Shown here piece by piece: positions 16,682 through 25,173 of a stretch of 64,000 nucleotides of DNA. This DNA is from Thiohalocapsa sp963695445 (GTDB lineage: Bacteria; Pseudomonadota; Gammaproteobacteria; Chromatiales; Chromatiaceae), in NCBI GenBank assembly GCA_963695445.1, contig CAVOGV010000055.1, forward strand, positions 1 to 64,000. Direction: 5' to 3'. A program made the position numbers and the translations under genes. The stretch's first letter is position 1. Every line of letters begins with the position of its first letter. Under the pieces are notes generated by a model. That model ran no database searches. It was given only the letters and a program-made list of their open reading frames with translations, and was not told where the DNA came from.

Positions 16682-16887
16682 AACAGATGAGCGCGCGTGT
16701 TCTCTGTCATCAGCGCGTACTGGAGCAGACGTAGTTCCGTTTCCGGCATGGGTACGCAATCGGTCTCGGCCTCGGTGGCCCATGCCGCCACCGTCGCTTG
16801 GCTGACGTCGAGCTCTTTGGCGACCTCGGAGGCGCTCAGGTCGTTCGCCCGCATGAGGTCTCGCAGCTTTCGGTTTGTGTCGTGCAT
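16678..16887 (-). CDS. Small helix-turn-helix protein
   Basis: 69 residues. The first half (KLRDLMRANDLSASEVAKEL, then DVSQATVAAW) reads as an XRE-like or DnaA-like HTH in which the Cys/Pro-rich middle replaces the usual longer helices. It lies 39 bases downstream of the GST paralogue at 16927-17731 on the same strand, so it may be the last gene of the AlkB-like operon and act as its regulator. No DNA target can be named. Confidence 0.65.
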   Translation of the reverse strand: MHDTNRKLRDLMRANDLSASEVAKELDVSQATVAAWATEAETDCVPMPETELRLLQYALMTENTRAHLF

Positions 16888-16926
16888 GTTTTCCGTTCTC
16901 GACGATCTTCTTGCGGGCAGCGTTGG

Positions 16927-17731
16927 TCAGTAGTCAGTGATGACGACGTTACTGAGCCGCTTGGCGTGGATATCCTCCAGCGACGGCATCAGGTCGTAGG
17001 CGATGAGGTCTTGCCCGGAGAAGCTCTTGCGCGAGCGGATGCGTTGAAACCAGGCGTTGAGGTTGGGCCGCTCACGCACCAGGGCATCCTCGCCAGCGAC
17101 CGATAGCAGATGGATGTACGCGGTCCAGTGCACGTCGGCGTAGCTGTAATCACCGACTATGTAGGACTTGCCAGCGAGTTGTGCGTCCAGCGCATCCAAA
17201 ATGGGCACGAGGCCGGCGCGCGCGGATGCCACCTCTTCGGCGTCGGGCGCCGCTTCCGGCGTTGCACCGCTCTTTTCGCATGGGCGCGATCACGACCGCA
17301 TCGACGATGGCTTGCACCAGGGGGCCGGCATCGCTGCGGGCGATATCGACCCAGTATTCCTGTTGTGCCAGCACCGCGGCATTGCGCGGCGGCATTCGAT
17401 TACCCAGACCGCGCCCCTCGATGAAGCTGATGATGGCGAGATCGCCGCAGACCTGGAAATAGGCCTCCTTCAATGCCGGCACCATGGCGCTCGCGGAGAT
17501 GGCCAGGTAGTCGTCGGAGTATTGCTCGCCGGCACTGATGTCGAGTACGCGGCTCTCGACCTCCATGCCCTTCTCGCCGGCGATGAGCAGGCATTTCAGG
17601 CTATCGGCATCCGCTGGAAATCCAAGCAGTTGCATCACGTACTGGGTCTTCTTGAGATCGCCGGTGGCGCCGTAGCGGTCCTCCGCATCCAGCGCCTTGA
17701 CGGCGCTACCAAAGGCAAATAGGTCGGCCAT
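16927..17731 (-). CDS. Glutathione S-transferase-like protein, paralogue 2 (frameshifted)
   Basis: The start at 17731 has GGAG nine bases upstream and begins MADLFAFGSAV. The N-terminal domain has LLGFPADADSLKCLLIAGEKG. The frame breaks near 17250-17275, where the first frame runs into low-quality Arg-rich sequence; the GST-C domain continues in another frame with YIVGDYSYADVHWTAYIH to the stop at 16927. Compared with its paralogues the cis-Pro loop is altered: SASAMVPAL replaces SPFGxxPCL. One indel needs checking before calling it a pseudogene. It follows paralogue 3 by 28 bases. Confidence 0.78.
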
Positions 17732-17759
17732 TGCAGTATTCTCCGCGTCGTGGTGCAGG

Positions 17760-18467
17760 TCAGGCGACGGACTTGAGGCGTTTGTTTTGGACCTCGTCGA
17801 GACTCGACAAGGACGGATAGGTCGGCTGCCCGTTTGCCCCGTTGCGCGACTGGACACGTTCGAACCAGGCGGCGACGGCGGAGAAGGGCTCCATCACGGC
17901 CTGCTCGCCGGCCAGCACACACAGGTGCATGCAGGCGGTCCAATGGATGTCGGCAAAGGAGTATTGGCCAACGATGAATTGCCGGTTGTCGGCCATTGCC
18001 GCGTTCAGTTGCGACAATGCCTGTGCCAGCGCTGCCCGGCCGGATTCGAGCTGCGCCGGCGAGCTGGCGGGCGCACCTGGCGCCAGACTCGATACCAGTC
18101 TGGTGACGACGGGGTCGGCAAAGCGTTGTGCCAGATCGACCCAGAAATTCTGTTCGGCCAGGATCGATGCCTTTTTCGGGTTCAGCGAGTTGCCGTTGCC
18201 CTTGATGTCCAGGTAGGCCAGCACCGCGGGGGCACCGCTGGTGACGAAGTCGCCGTCACGCAGGCAGGGCACCTTGCCGAACGGCGACAGGGCTCGGTAC
18301 TCGGGGCTGTCGCAGGCGCGTTCCCCAAGGTCTACCAGCAGCGTCTCCAATTGTACGCCGCGCTCGGCGGCCATCAACAGACATTTGTTCGTACCCGGAT
18401 CACCGGGGTAGCCCCGCATTTGCAGTGCGGGTGGCTGTTTGCTCTTGCGCTTGCCGAAAAGACCCAT
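17760..18467 (-). CDS. Glutathione S-transferase-like protein, paralogue 3
   Basis: 235 residues from the ATG at 18467 (GGGAG nine bases upstream); the open frame reaches 18617 without family similarity. The blocks MRGYPGDPGTNKCLLMAAERG, SPFGKVPCLRDGD and FIVGQYSFADIHWTACMH are intact. It lies in one minus-strand run: AlkB-like, small membrane protein, this gene, paralogue 2, HTH. A role in conjugating or isomerising oxygenase products is inferred from this placement only. Confidence 0.86.
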   Translation of the reverse strand: MGLFGKRKSKQPPALQMRGYPGDPGTNKCLLMAAERGVQLETLLVDLGERACDSPEYRALSPFGKVPCLRDGDFVTSGAPAVLAYLDIKGNGNSLNPKKASILAEQNFWVDLAQRFADPVVTRLVSSLAPGAPASSPAQLESGRAALAQALSQLNAAMADNRQFIVGQYSFADIHWTACMHLCVLAGEQAVMEPFSAVAAWFERVQSRNGANGQPTYPSLSSLDEVQNKRLKSVA

Positions 18468-18567
18468 GATGCATGCTCCCGTGTGCGGCCGCGTCCTTGA
18501 AGCCTGGATGAGATGTGACTGCCTTCTGCCGCGCATGACACCTGTCGGTGCCAGCGCGGCCGGACAA

Positions 18568-18765
18568 TCACCAACGGAATGGCTCGTCCTTCGCGATGGC
18601 GAAAAACATCCAGACATCGACGATCAGAATGGTCAGGAAAGCAATGGATGTGCCCAGTGCCCAGACCGGATTCTGATGATGTTCGCCGACGCCCAGCAGC
18701 ACCAGCCCGTAGGCGCACACCGCGGTAAAGGCGAACACGGCGGAAAAGGCTTTCAATGAGACCAT
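18568..18765 (-). CDS. Small two-helix membrane protein
   Basis: 65 residues with two hydrophobic segments (about 5-27 and 35-57) joined by a short loop containing GEHHQNPVW, and a C-terminal KDEPFRW. The start has AGAGGA eight bases upstream. It lies between the AlkB-like and GST genes on the same strand. I do not recognise a family. A small partner of the membrane oxygenase would fit the position, but that is a guess. Confidence 0.7.
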   Translation of the reverse strand: MVSLKAFSAVFAFTAVCAYGLVLLGVGEHHQNPVWALGTSIAFLTILIVDVWMFFAIAKDEPFRW

Positions 18766-18839
18766 TGTCGGTATCCTCTTGAGACTTGTTGGGTGTTGGG
18801 AGGGCCTTGATCATCGTTGCGGCCATCGCGGGATGGTCA

Positions 18840-18887
18840 GCACAGCGGACCCTACAGCGACGGTGCTCCTGGTAGGGTCCGCTGTGC
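18840..18887. repeat. Long inverted repeat between the AlkB-like and small membrane genes
   Basis: GCACAGCGGACCCTAC (18840-18855) faces its exact complement GTAGGGTCCGCTGTGC (18872-18887) across a 16-base loop. No T run follows. This is a dispersed extragenic palindrome in style and could reduce read-through or stabilise the upstream AlkB-like mRNA. Confidence 0.85.
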
Positions 18888-18918
18888 GGACCGTCCCCGC
18901 TTCGGCTCGAGCTGTGGA

Positions 18919-20104
18919 TCAGTTGGCGGTGGCCAATTGATCCATGTTCGTCCAGCCGGCCTTCTCGTTCATGCGCTCGGCGATGCGCCGCTCGCCGTCG
19001 GAGGCCATCTCGGCGTCCCACTTCGCCAGGTGCGGCTTGATGAAATTCTCGAACATCGGCGGCACGAGCAGCAGCGAGAACATCGCGTAGTAGCCGAGGC
19101 CGGTATCCGGCGAGCCGACTTCCTCCAGCTCCCAAAAATGGGTCTCGCCGCGGTCGTGATGGTCGCCCTGGCGGCCGATCTCGATGAAGCCGAACTGCGT
19201 CACCGGCGAGTTGCCGATATCCCAGGAGTGGCGGTACTCGATGGGCTGGCCCTTTTCGCGGATCAGGCCGTAGTGCTCGAGGAAGTTCAGCACTTCCAGC
19301 TCAAAGCCGGAGATGACCCACATGGCGACCATGACGGCGAGACCGGTCCAGCCACCCGCCCACCAGAACAGGAACACGGTCGGCAGGGCCATCATGTAGC
19401 CGCGAATCCAGCGGTTCTCATAGGTCAGGAACGGCTTGCGGCGGCGGGCGAGGCGCTGCTTTTCCATCAGGAACAGGAAGCGGGACTGGCCGAAGTGCGA
19501 CAGCAGGTAATGCAGATAGATGTTGCGACCACGGGGGCAGGTGGCCGGATCATCCTCGTGCGCCAGCTCCAGGTGATGGTTGTAGACATGGGCGTAGCAG
19601 AAGTGCGCAATACCGCTCAGTCCCATCATCCAGCGCGAGAGCACGAAGGTGGCGCCCTTGGTGTGGGCGAGTTCGTGGCCGAACATGATGCCGAGGCCCA
19701 TGTAGATGCCGGCGCTGGCGGTGGCGCCGATCAATTGCAGGCCGGTGATGCCTGTCTGCACACTCAAGGAGCCGAGCAGCTCGTAGCTGCCGATCGGTAC
19801 GCCTGAAACGTACTCGTAGACGCGCCAGGCGAGCGCGAGCTGCAGCATGACGAAGACGGGCAGCTGGGCGTACATCATGGCGTTGAGCAGCCAGGGGATG
19901 CCGTTGAGTTCACCATTCCGATCGGTGCCGGCGGGGGCCGCGTGGACCGGCGTCAAGACTGGTGATCCAGTCGGCAATGATTGCCGCCACGAACATGACG
20001 ACACCGAGCCAGACCCAATTACCGCCGGCGACGATGCCGAGCATGGCGAGAAAAATCATTACGGGCGTAATGAAATAGCGCAGATTCACCATCAATTTTG
20101 TCAT
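18919..20104 (-). CDS. Divergent AlkB-like membrane di-iron hydroxylase (frameshifted near its N-terminus)
   Basis: An integral-membrane di-iron oxygenase of the alkane hydroxylase/fatty-acid desaturase type. The start MTKLMVNLRYF at 20104 runs in one frame to about 19960; the rest runs in another to 18919, so one indel is needed. Histidine boxes: GHELAHTKG, HVYNHH (AlkB has EHNRGHH), NFLEHYGL (the HYG motif) and GRQGDHHDR, where AlkB has QRHSDHH. Gln (codon 19168-19170) thus replaces one of the nine conserved iron-ligand His. About six membrane helices fit. No rubredoxin lies nearby. It heads the minus-strand operon with two GST-like genes. Substrate unknown. Confidence 0.85.
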
Positions 20105-20143
20105 TGAGGACGCCTCCTGTTTGGTTGAAGAACAGGAGAAACT

Positions 20144-20190
20144 CTAAGACGGCATGCAAGCATCCGCTATACGTAGCATTACGTGGTGTC
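20144..20190 (-). promoter_or_regulatory. Putative third, weaker copy of the shared control element, upstream of the AlkB-like gene
   Basis: Read on the minus strand: CCACGTAATGCTACGTATAG followed by CTTAG. ACGTAT and TTAG are separated exactly as in the copies at 1608 and 9924 (30 bases from the first A of ACGTAT to the A of TTAG), but the middle matches poorly. It ends 39 bases before the AlkB-like start codon. I treat it as a possible member of the same regulatory family. Confidence 0.4.
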
Positions 20191-20420
20191 GCGGAAGTGT
20201 CCGAAATGGTGCGGCGTCAATTTCGCGGGGGTCGTGTCTTGGTGGCGCCGGTCTGGTTGTCATCAGGATTCTCGACCTTGGGCAGCCACGTCGCGGATCT
20301 GGGCGGGGAAGTGAGGATGCGGGTTGACTTCATGCAGTGTTGCCAGGCCGCCGTGTAGACCCTTGGGCAAGGTCTGCTCGCGGCACGCCAAGTAAATGAC
20401 GCGCGGGCAGGACCCAGTCC

Positions 20421-20545
20421 GCGGACTGAACTCCGCCGCTCAAGCAGTCGGTTGAAACCTGCGTACCCAGGATCGTCACGCCGCGGTCGATCGCCTCGCG
20501 GGTCCGCCGACTTCAGTCGGCCCCTGGGGATCTGGACTTCAGTCC
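20421..20545. repeat. Cluster of TTCAGT-centred short palindromes
   Basis: Three units lie in the space between the AraC gene and the AlkB-like gene: GCGGACTGAACTCCGC (20421-20436), GCCGACTTCAGTCGGC (20506-20521) and TGGACTTCAGTCCA (20532-20545). All have an ACTTCAGT or ACTGAA core with GC-rich complementary arms. The first two recur at 40681-40725. The rest of the 487-base gap shows no gene. Confidence 0.75.
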
Positions 20546-20591
20546 AGGCCCATCCGATTCCACGGAGCCGTCATCAGCAACCGCGTCTGCC

Positions 20592-21725
20592 CTATGCCCA
20601 CGTCGGCGCATTCGTCCGCGACCGCGATCCGATGCCGTCGATCCAGAGCGGCGGGACATCGCCGGTCAAGGTCCGTGCCAAGGTGCGAGACGGCAGCTCG
20701 CCAAAGGACCGTCGATAATCACCGGACAGCCGTCCCAGTTGGGTAAACCCCAGATGGTAGGCGACGTCGGTGACGCTGGACTCGCCTAGGCGGCTCGCGA
20801 GCAGTTCGCGACGGAGCGCGTGCAGACGCAATTGTCGAATGAAGGCAGCGGGCGAGAGATCCAAGTGCTCGCGAAATACGTACTCGAGGGTGCGCTGGCT
20901 GACGCCGGCGGCCGCGCACAGGGCCGCCAGATTCAGCGTCGTCAGGTCGGCATATCGGATGCACTCGGTGGCGCGGTCGAATCCACGTTGCCGCAATGAG
21001 CCGCGGTCCGGCGGCGCCGATCCGGTGGTCAGTCTCAGCGCGTCGACGAGCCCGTGAACCAATTCCCGTTCCAGTGTCTCGACCGCGGCAGGGTGGCGGA
21101 GCATCTCCGGTGCCCCGTGGGTGCGGGCGAGAACCTCCTTCAGCCATCGGCCGAGCCCTTCGATGACTGTCGGTGAGGCCGGGAGCCAACGCCCCGCTGC
21201 CGCGGCCTCCAGCGTCGCCGCCTGCTCCTCCGGCAGCAGATGGCGCAGCAGCGTCAGGCGAATCAAAAGCATGAAATGCTGCTGATCGGCGTCGTAGAGC
21301 GCCTCCGCGCAGCCTGGGAGCATCGCCGGCAACCCTCCCGGTTGCAGAGATCGATTGAAGTAGCTGGTTCGGCGGCCGAGCCGGACCGGCACCGACAAAG
21401 CGAGCATGCCGGCGGGCGAGAGCACCCGCATCCGAACCCGGCTGGCGAACGACTCGAGATACAGGATGCAGTTGGGGGTGGCGAGAAAGGTCTTGCGATT
21501 GAAGAACGGCTCCGCGGTCAGCGGCATCGCCAGCACCTCCCAGGGCTGAGACACGCGCTCCCAATGGCAAGGGTCGTCGGTTTCCTGGATACCGACCAGC
21601 GCCAATGGGGCGGTGCCAGTCCCAGTGGGTGTTCCGTTCACCTCCGCCGCGGTCGATCTCTTAAGCGCATCCCGAGTGGGTGTTCCGTTCACCTCCGCCA
21701 CCGTCGATCTCTGAAACGCGCACAT
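20592..21725 (-). CDS. AraC-family transcriptional regulator
   Basis: Up to 377 residues. The C-terminal third carries the double HTH: LTTLNLAALCAAAGVSQRTLEYVFREHLDLSP and VTDVAYHLGFTQLGRLSGDYRRSFGELPS. The N-terminal part resembles EutR-like sensors. The first 35 residues contain a tandem duplication (RSTVAEVNGTPT and RSTAAEVNGTPT) caused by a 51-base DNA repeat and are unlikely to be protein; an in-frame TTG near residue 40, or ATG at 21527, are alternative starts. It lies upstream of and co-directional with the AlkB-like operon and could regulate it or the divergent sulfatase. Confidence 0.85.
   Translation of the reverse strand: MCAFQRSTVAEVNGTPTRDALKRSTAAEVNGTPTGTGTAPLALVGIQETDDPCHWERVSQPWEVLAMPLTAEPFFNRKTFLATPNCILYLESFASRVRMRVLSPAGMLALSVPVRLGRRTSYFNRSLQPGGLPAMLPGCAEALYDADQQHFMLLIRLTLLRHLLPEEQAATLEAAAAGRWLPASPTVIEGLGRWLKEVLARTHGAPEMLRHPAAVETLERELVHGLVDALRLTTGSAPPDRGSLRQRGFDRATECIRYADLTTLNLAALCAAAGVSQRTLEYVFREHLDLSPAAFIRQLRLHALRRELLASRLGESSVTDVAYHLGFTQLGRLSGDYRRSFGELPSRTLARTLTGDVPPLWIDGIGSRSRTNAPTWA
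21624..21713. repeat. 51-bp tandem duplication at the 5' end of the AraC gene
   Basis: AGTGGGTGTTCCGTTCACCT begins at 21624 and again at 21675, followed in both by CCGCC and GTCGATCTCT with two or three differences. The unit falls inside the annotated AraC frame and writes a repeated peptide into its N-terminus, arguing for a later true start. Confidence 0.85.
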
Positions 21726-21782
21726 AGTTGCCCTCTTTGCGGAAAACGAATAGCGGTCGATCCCAAAGATACTTTAACGTTC

Positions 21783-21959
21783 GACTGCGAATTACGAAGA
21801 ATAATCGATATGCCAAGGAGAACGACAACTTCTTCGGCAAGTTCAACGCCTAGGAGCCGAATCCGCAGCGGGCCAACCACCTGAGCAAACAGAGCTGGAC
21901 GTCGGCGGGGTTGCACGCCAATCGTCGTTTCGCGCTGACGGCGCATTTCTTTTTTTCAC
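21783..21959 (+). pseudogene. Decayed fragment of a DUF3604 gene
   Basis: One frame reads AKENDNFFGKFNA, a TAG stop, then EPNPQRANH and WTSAGL. Intact DUF3604 proteins carry an ENNFFGK..EPxPxR block before a SASGLAAVW block, as in the copy at 25174-27084 (AQEDNFFGK). The fragment has no start and an internal stop. It sits directly upstream of the sulfatase gene, suggesting that a DUF3604 gene once occupied this place. The assignment rests on a short match. Confidence 0.45.
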
Positions 21960-21977
21960 TTGGAGTTAAAGATCCCG

Positions 21978-23540
21978 ATGCATACACCATCACTGCGCTT
22001 CCTGATCGTTGGAGCGGCGCTGCTGCTCCAAGCGCCGCTCAGCCTTGCGGCCGACGAACCGAACATCCTCGTCATCTTCGGCGACGACATCGGCTACTGG
22101 AACCTCAGCTACAACAACGACGGCATGATGGGCTACCGCACGCCCAACATCGACCGCCTCGCCAACGAGGGGATGCGCTTTACCGACTACTACGCCGAGC
22201 AGTCCTGCACCGCCGGCCGCGCCGCCTTCATCACCGGCCAGATGCCGGTGCGCACGGGCCTGACCAAGGTCGGCATCCCCGGGGCCGACCTCGGCATCCA
22301 GAAAGAAGACCCCACGCTCGCCACGCTGCTCAAGCCATTGGGCTACGCCACCGGCCAGTTCGGCAAGAATCACCTCGGTGACCGCGATGAGTTCCTGCCC
22401 ACCGAGCACGGCTTCGACGAGTTCTTCGGCAACCTCTATCACCTCAATGCCGAGGAGGCGCCGGAGCATCCGAACTATCCGCAAAGCGCCGAATTCCGCA
22501 AGAAATTCGGGCCTCGCGGGGTCATCCATTCCTGGGCGAATGCCGACGGAACCCAGCGGGTCGAGGACACCGGCCCGCTCACCAAAAAGCGCATGGAGAC
22601 GGTGGACGAGGAGTTCCTGGACGCGACGCTGAGCTTCATCGAACGCCAGCACCAGGCGAACAAGCCGTTCTTTGTCTGGTTCAACTCCACCCGCATGCAC
22701 TACGTCACGCATGTGCCGCCGGAATACGACGGCAAGTCCGGGCTCAACTTCTACGCCGACGGCATGTTGCAGCACGACGACCAGGTCGGCCAACTGCTGA
22801 AGAAGCTGGACGATCTCGGCATCGCCGACAACACCATCGTCATCTACAGCACCGACAACGGTCCGCACTTCAACATGTGGCCGGACGGCGGCATCACCCC
22901 CTTCCGCAGCGAGAAGAACACCAACTGGGAAGGCGGCTATCGCGTGCCGTTCGTCATCCGCTGGCCAGGACGCATCGCCGCTGACTCGGTCTCCAACGAG
23001 ATCGCCTCGCACACCGATTGGGTGCCGACGCTGATGGCCGCCGTCGGCGAGCCCGACATCAAGGAACGGTTGCTGGCGGGCGACACCATTGGGGACATGA
23101 CCTACAAGGTGCACCTGGACGGCTACAACCTGTTGCCGTTTCTGACCGACCAAGCTGCCCCCGATGCAACCTGGCCACGCCGCGAGTTCTTCTACTGGAA
23201 CGACGACGGCCAACTGGTGGCCATGCGTCACGACCGCTGGAAGCTGGTCTTCATGGAGCAGCGCGCCAAACAGTTCGGCGTCTGGATGGAGCCCTTCGTG
23301 ACGCTGCGTGTCCCGTTGGTCTTCGACCTGCGCATGGACCCCTTCGAACGTGCCCAGCACAACGCCAACAGCTACTACGAGTGGATGGAGGGCATGATCC
23401 AATGGGCCGGCGCGCCCGGCAACGCCATCGCGGGAAAGATGGTCATGAGCTTCAAGGATTTTCCGCCGCGCCAGAAGCCCTCTTCGTTCAACCTGGATGA
23501 CGTCATGCGCTCACTCACCGCGGGCGCTGAAGGCAAATAG
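21978..23540 (+). CDS. Secreted arylsulfatase-type sulfatase
   Basis: 520 residues with a signal peptide (LIVGAALLLQAPLSLAADEP). The alkaline-phosphatase-fold sulfatase pattern is clear: FGDDIGYWN metal ligands near 34-42, and catalytic Cys77 in SCTAGRAAFITGQ, the CxAGR variant converted to formylglycine by a separate enzyme not seen here. Later blocks include STDNGPHFNMWPDGG and ENKNTNWEGGYRVP-like SEKNTNWEGGYRVPF. The start is ATG 21978; an in-frame TTG at 21960 would bypass the best signal peptide. It should hydrolyse sulfate esters in the periplasm. Followed by a histidine kinase. Confidence 0.93.
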   Translation: MHTPSLRFLIVGAALLLQAPLSLAADEPNILVIFGDDIGYWNLSYNNDGMMGYRTPNIDRLANEGMRFTDYYAEQSCTAGRAAFITGQMPVRTGLTKVGIPGADLGIQKEDPTLATLLKPLGYATGQFGKNHLGDRDEFLPTEHGFDEFFGNLYHLNAEEAPEHPNYPQSAEFRKKFGPRGVIHSWANADGTQRVEDTGPLTKKRMETVDEEFLDATLSFIERQHQANKPFFVWFNSTRMHYVTHVPPEYDGKSGLNFYADGMLQHDDQVGQLLKKLDDLGIADNTIVIYSTDNGPHFNMWPDGGITPFRSEKNTNWEGGYRVPFVIRWPGRIAADSVSNEIASHTDWVPTLMAAVGEPDIKERLLAGDTIGDMTYKVHLDGYNLLPFLTDQAAPDATWPRREFFYWNDDGQLVAMRHDRWKLVFMEQRAKQFGVWMEPFVTLRVPLVFDLRMDPFERAQHNANSYYEWMEGMIQWAGAPGNAIAGKMVMSFKDFPPRQKPSSFNLDDVMRSLTAGAEGK

Positions 23541-23565
23541 CATCGTCTGCCAAGGACCGCGAGCG

Positions 23566-24294
23566 ATGACCAACAACTCTGAACGCGCAAGCCGCACGCA
23601 AGAGGCCGTGGCGGCCTTCGCCGAGCAGCGCGAGCGACGTCGTCTCGCGGCCGCGCTCCACGACAGCACGATCCAACAGCTTTGCCTGGCCCGCATGTTG
23701 ATGGATCTCATCTCCGAGGGAGAATCCGACGATCGTGTCGAGCAGGTCAAAGACCTGCTCGACGAATCCCTGGGCCAGCTGCGCTCGCTGGTCTGGGAGC
23801 TGACCCCGGCGGTGCTCCATCAGGCTGGTCTGGTCGCTGCGATCGAGTGTCTCGCGAAGCAGCTCGGCGCGCGTTGGCGCTTGCCCTACCGTTGCCATGT
23901 GGCGGGTAAGGTCCCGGCTGGACTGCCGCAAGCGCTGACAGAAACGCTCGTGCAGGGCGCGCGGGAGCTAATGACCAACGTAGGCCGACATGCCCGTGCG
24001 ACCTCCTGTGACCTGTGGCTGGCGTTCGACGAGGCCAATGTGACCTTGACTGTGCGCGACGACGGCATCGGGATCGGTGCCAATCCGACCGCCGGGCCAT
24101 GCCCTGGAGCTGGATGCGGTTACGGACTCTTCAGCCTGCGCGCGCAGATCCAGCAACTCGGCGGCGCGCTGAGCCTCGGCGGCGGCGACGGACCCGGCAC
24201 CCAAGTGACCCTGAGTCTGCCGCTCTCGGCGGGAGCCCAGGGCAAGCTCGAGGCGGCTGTTGCCGCTTTATCTGGACCTCGGTCCTACGACTAG
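23566..24294 (+). CDS. NarX/DegS-type sensor histidine kinase without input domain
   Basis: 242 residues from the ATG at 23566 (AGGA nine bases upstream). HisKA_3 motif with phospho-acceptor His32 in ERRRLAAALHDSTIQQL, and an ATPase domain with ELMTNVGRHARA and RDDGIGIG and GYGLFSLRAQIQQLGG. No membrane or PAS segment precedes the His box, so sensing must come from a partner. No response regulator gene is adjacent, so it is an orphan here. It starts 25 bases after the sulfatase and may be co-transcribed with it. Confidence 0.88.
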   Translation: MTNNSERASRTQEAVAAFAEQRERRRLAAALHDSTIQQLCLARMLMDLISEGESDDRVEQVKDLLDESLGQLRSLVWELTPAVLHQAGLVAAIECLAKQLGARWRLPYRCHVAGKVPAGLPQALTETLVQGARELMTNVGRHARATSCDLWLAFDEANVTLTVRDDGIGIGANPTAGPCPGAGCGYGLFSLRAQIQQLGGALSLGGGDGPGTQVTLSLPLSAGAQGKLEAAVAALSGPRSYD

Positions 24295-24452
24295 ATTGCT
24301 TGAAGGCGCTAAATGTTTGCGGAAGGGTCAAGTTTTATGGCGACAACGCGCTTGCAGGGTGAAGGGCCGAGCGCCAAGGGCCAAGCGTGCTGAACGGGCG
24401 CCCCTCGGCCCTCGGCGCTTAGCCCACTTGAACCAACCAGGAGAACTTCCTC

Positions 24453-25133
24453 ATGACGTCTGACTATGAACAAGCGCGGGTCGCCGTCACCCAGGTGCGC
24501 CTTCACCTTAGCGACAAGCTGGGTGATGTCTGGTGGTTCATCATGGCCCGCGGACTGCTGGCCTTGGCACTTGGGCTTGCCGCCCTGTTCTGGCCCACGG
24601 CCACCCTGGTGTTGATGATCCGTCTCGTTGCCATTTACGCGTTGGTGGATGGCGTCGTCGGACTCGTCAGCGCGTTTCGTGCATCGGATCTCCGATCCAA
24701 CCTGGCGCCGGGCCTGATCAGCATCGCCGTCGGTTCGATTCTGCTGGTCTGGCCGGACCTGACGGGTCGGGTGCTGCTGATCATCGTCGGTCTGTGGGCC
24801 TTGTTCCAGGGCGCGATGCTCGTCCTGGCGGGGATCGAGACGGAGGCGGACGACCCCGATCGGATGCCAGCGATCATCATCGGTGCCGTCGCCGCGATCG
24901 TTGGCCTGGTACTGGCGATCTGGCCTGGAACCGGTGCCGTGACGATTGCTTGGGCCATCGGCATTGCGGCCCTGTTGATCGGCGCATCGTTGGTCTACCT
25001 GGCGTTGCGGCTGCGGAAGATCGACAAGCCCCGAAGCAGACTTCGGCAGCATCCCCAAGAACGCGGGGACCATAGCCGAGGTCCTGAAGTAGAACGGGAC
25101 GCAATCCCGGTGACGGGCGTCAATGCGCCATAA
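24453..25133 (+). CDS. HdeD-family membrane protein
   Basis: 226 residues with six hydrophobic segments and the DUF308 repeats WWFIMARGLLALALGLAALFWP and IAVGSILLVWPDLTGRVLL. In E. coli HdeD contributes to acid resistance; the molecular role is unknown. The start has GGAG ten bases upstream. The C-terminal 40 residues are charged and unlike the family. It stands between the sulfatase/kinase pair and the DUF3604 gene. Confidence 0.88.
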   Translation: MTSDYEQARVAVTQVRLHLSDKLGDVWWFIMARGLLALALGLAALFWPTATLVLMIRLVAIYALVDGVVGLVSAFRASDLRSNLAPGLISIAVGSILLVWPDLTGRVLLIIVGLWALFQGAMLVLAGIETEADDPDRMPAIIIGAVAAIVGLVLAIWPGTGAVTIAWAIGIAALLIGASLVYLALRLRKIDKPRSRLRQHPQERGDHSRGPEVERDAIPVTGVNAP

Positions 25134-25173
25134 GACAACATAACGATCGAGCCACGATCATTGAGGTCCTGAC

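Noticed and set aside
21990..23402. Open frame of 470 codons on the minus strand
   Set aside because: Shadow of the sulfatase gene; low-complexity Val/Gly/Glu composition and no ribosome site.
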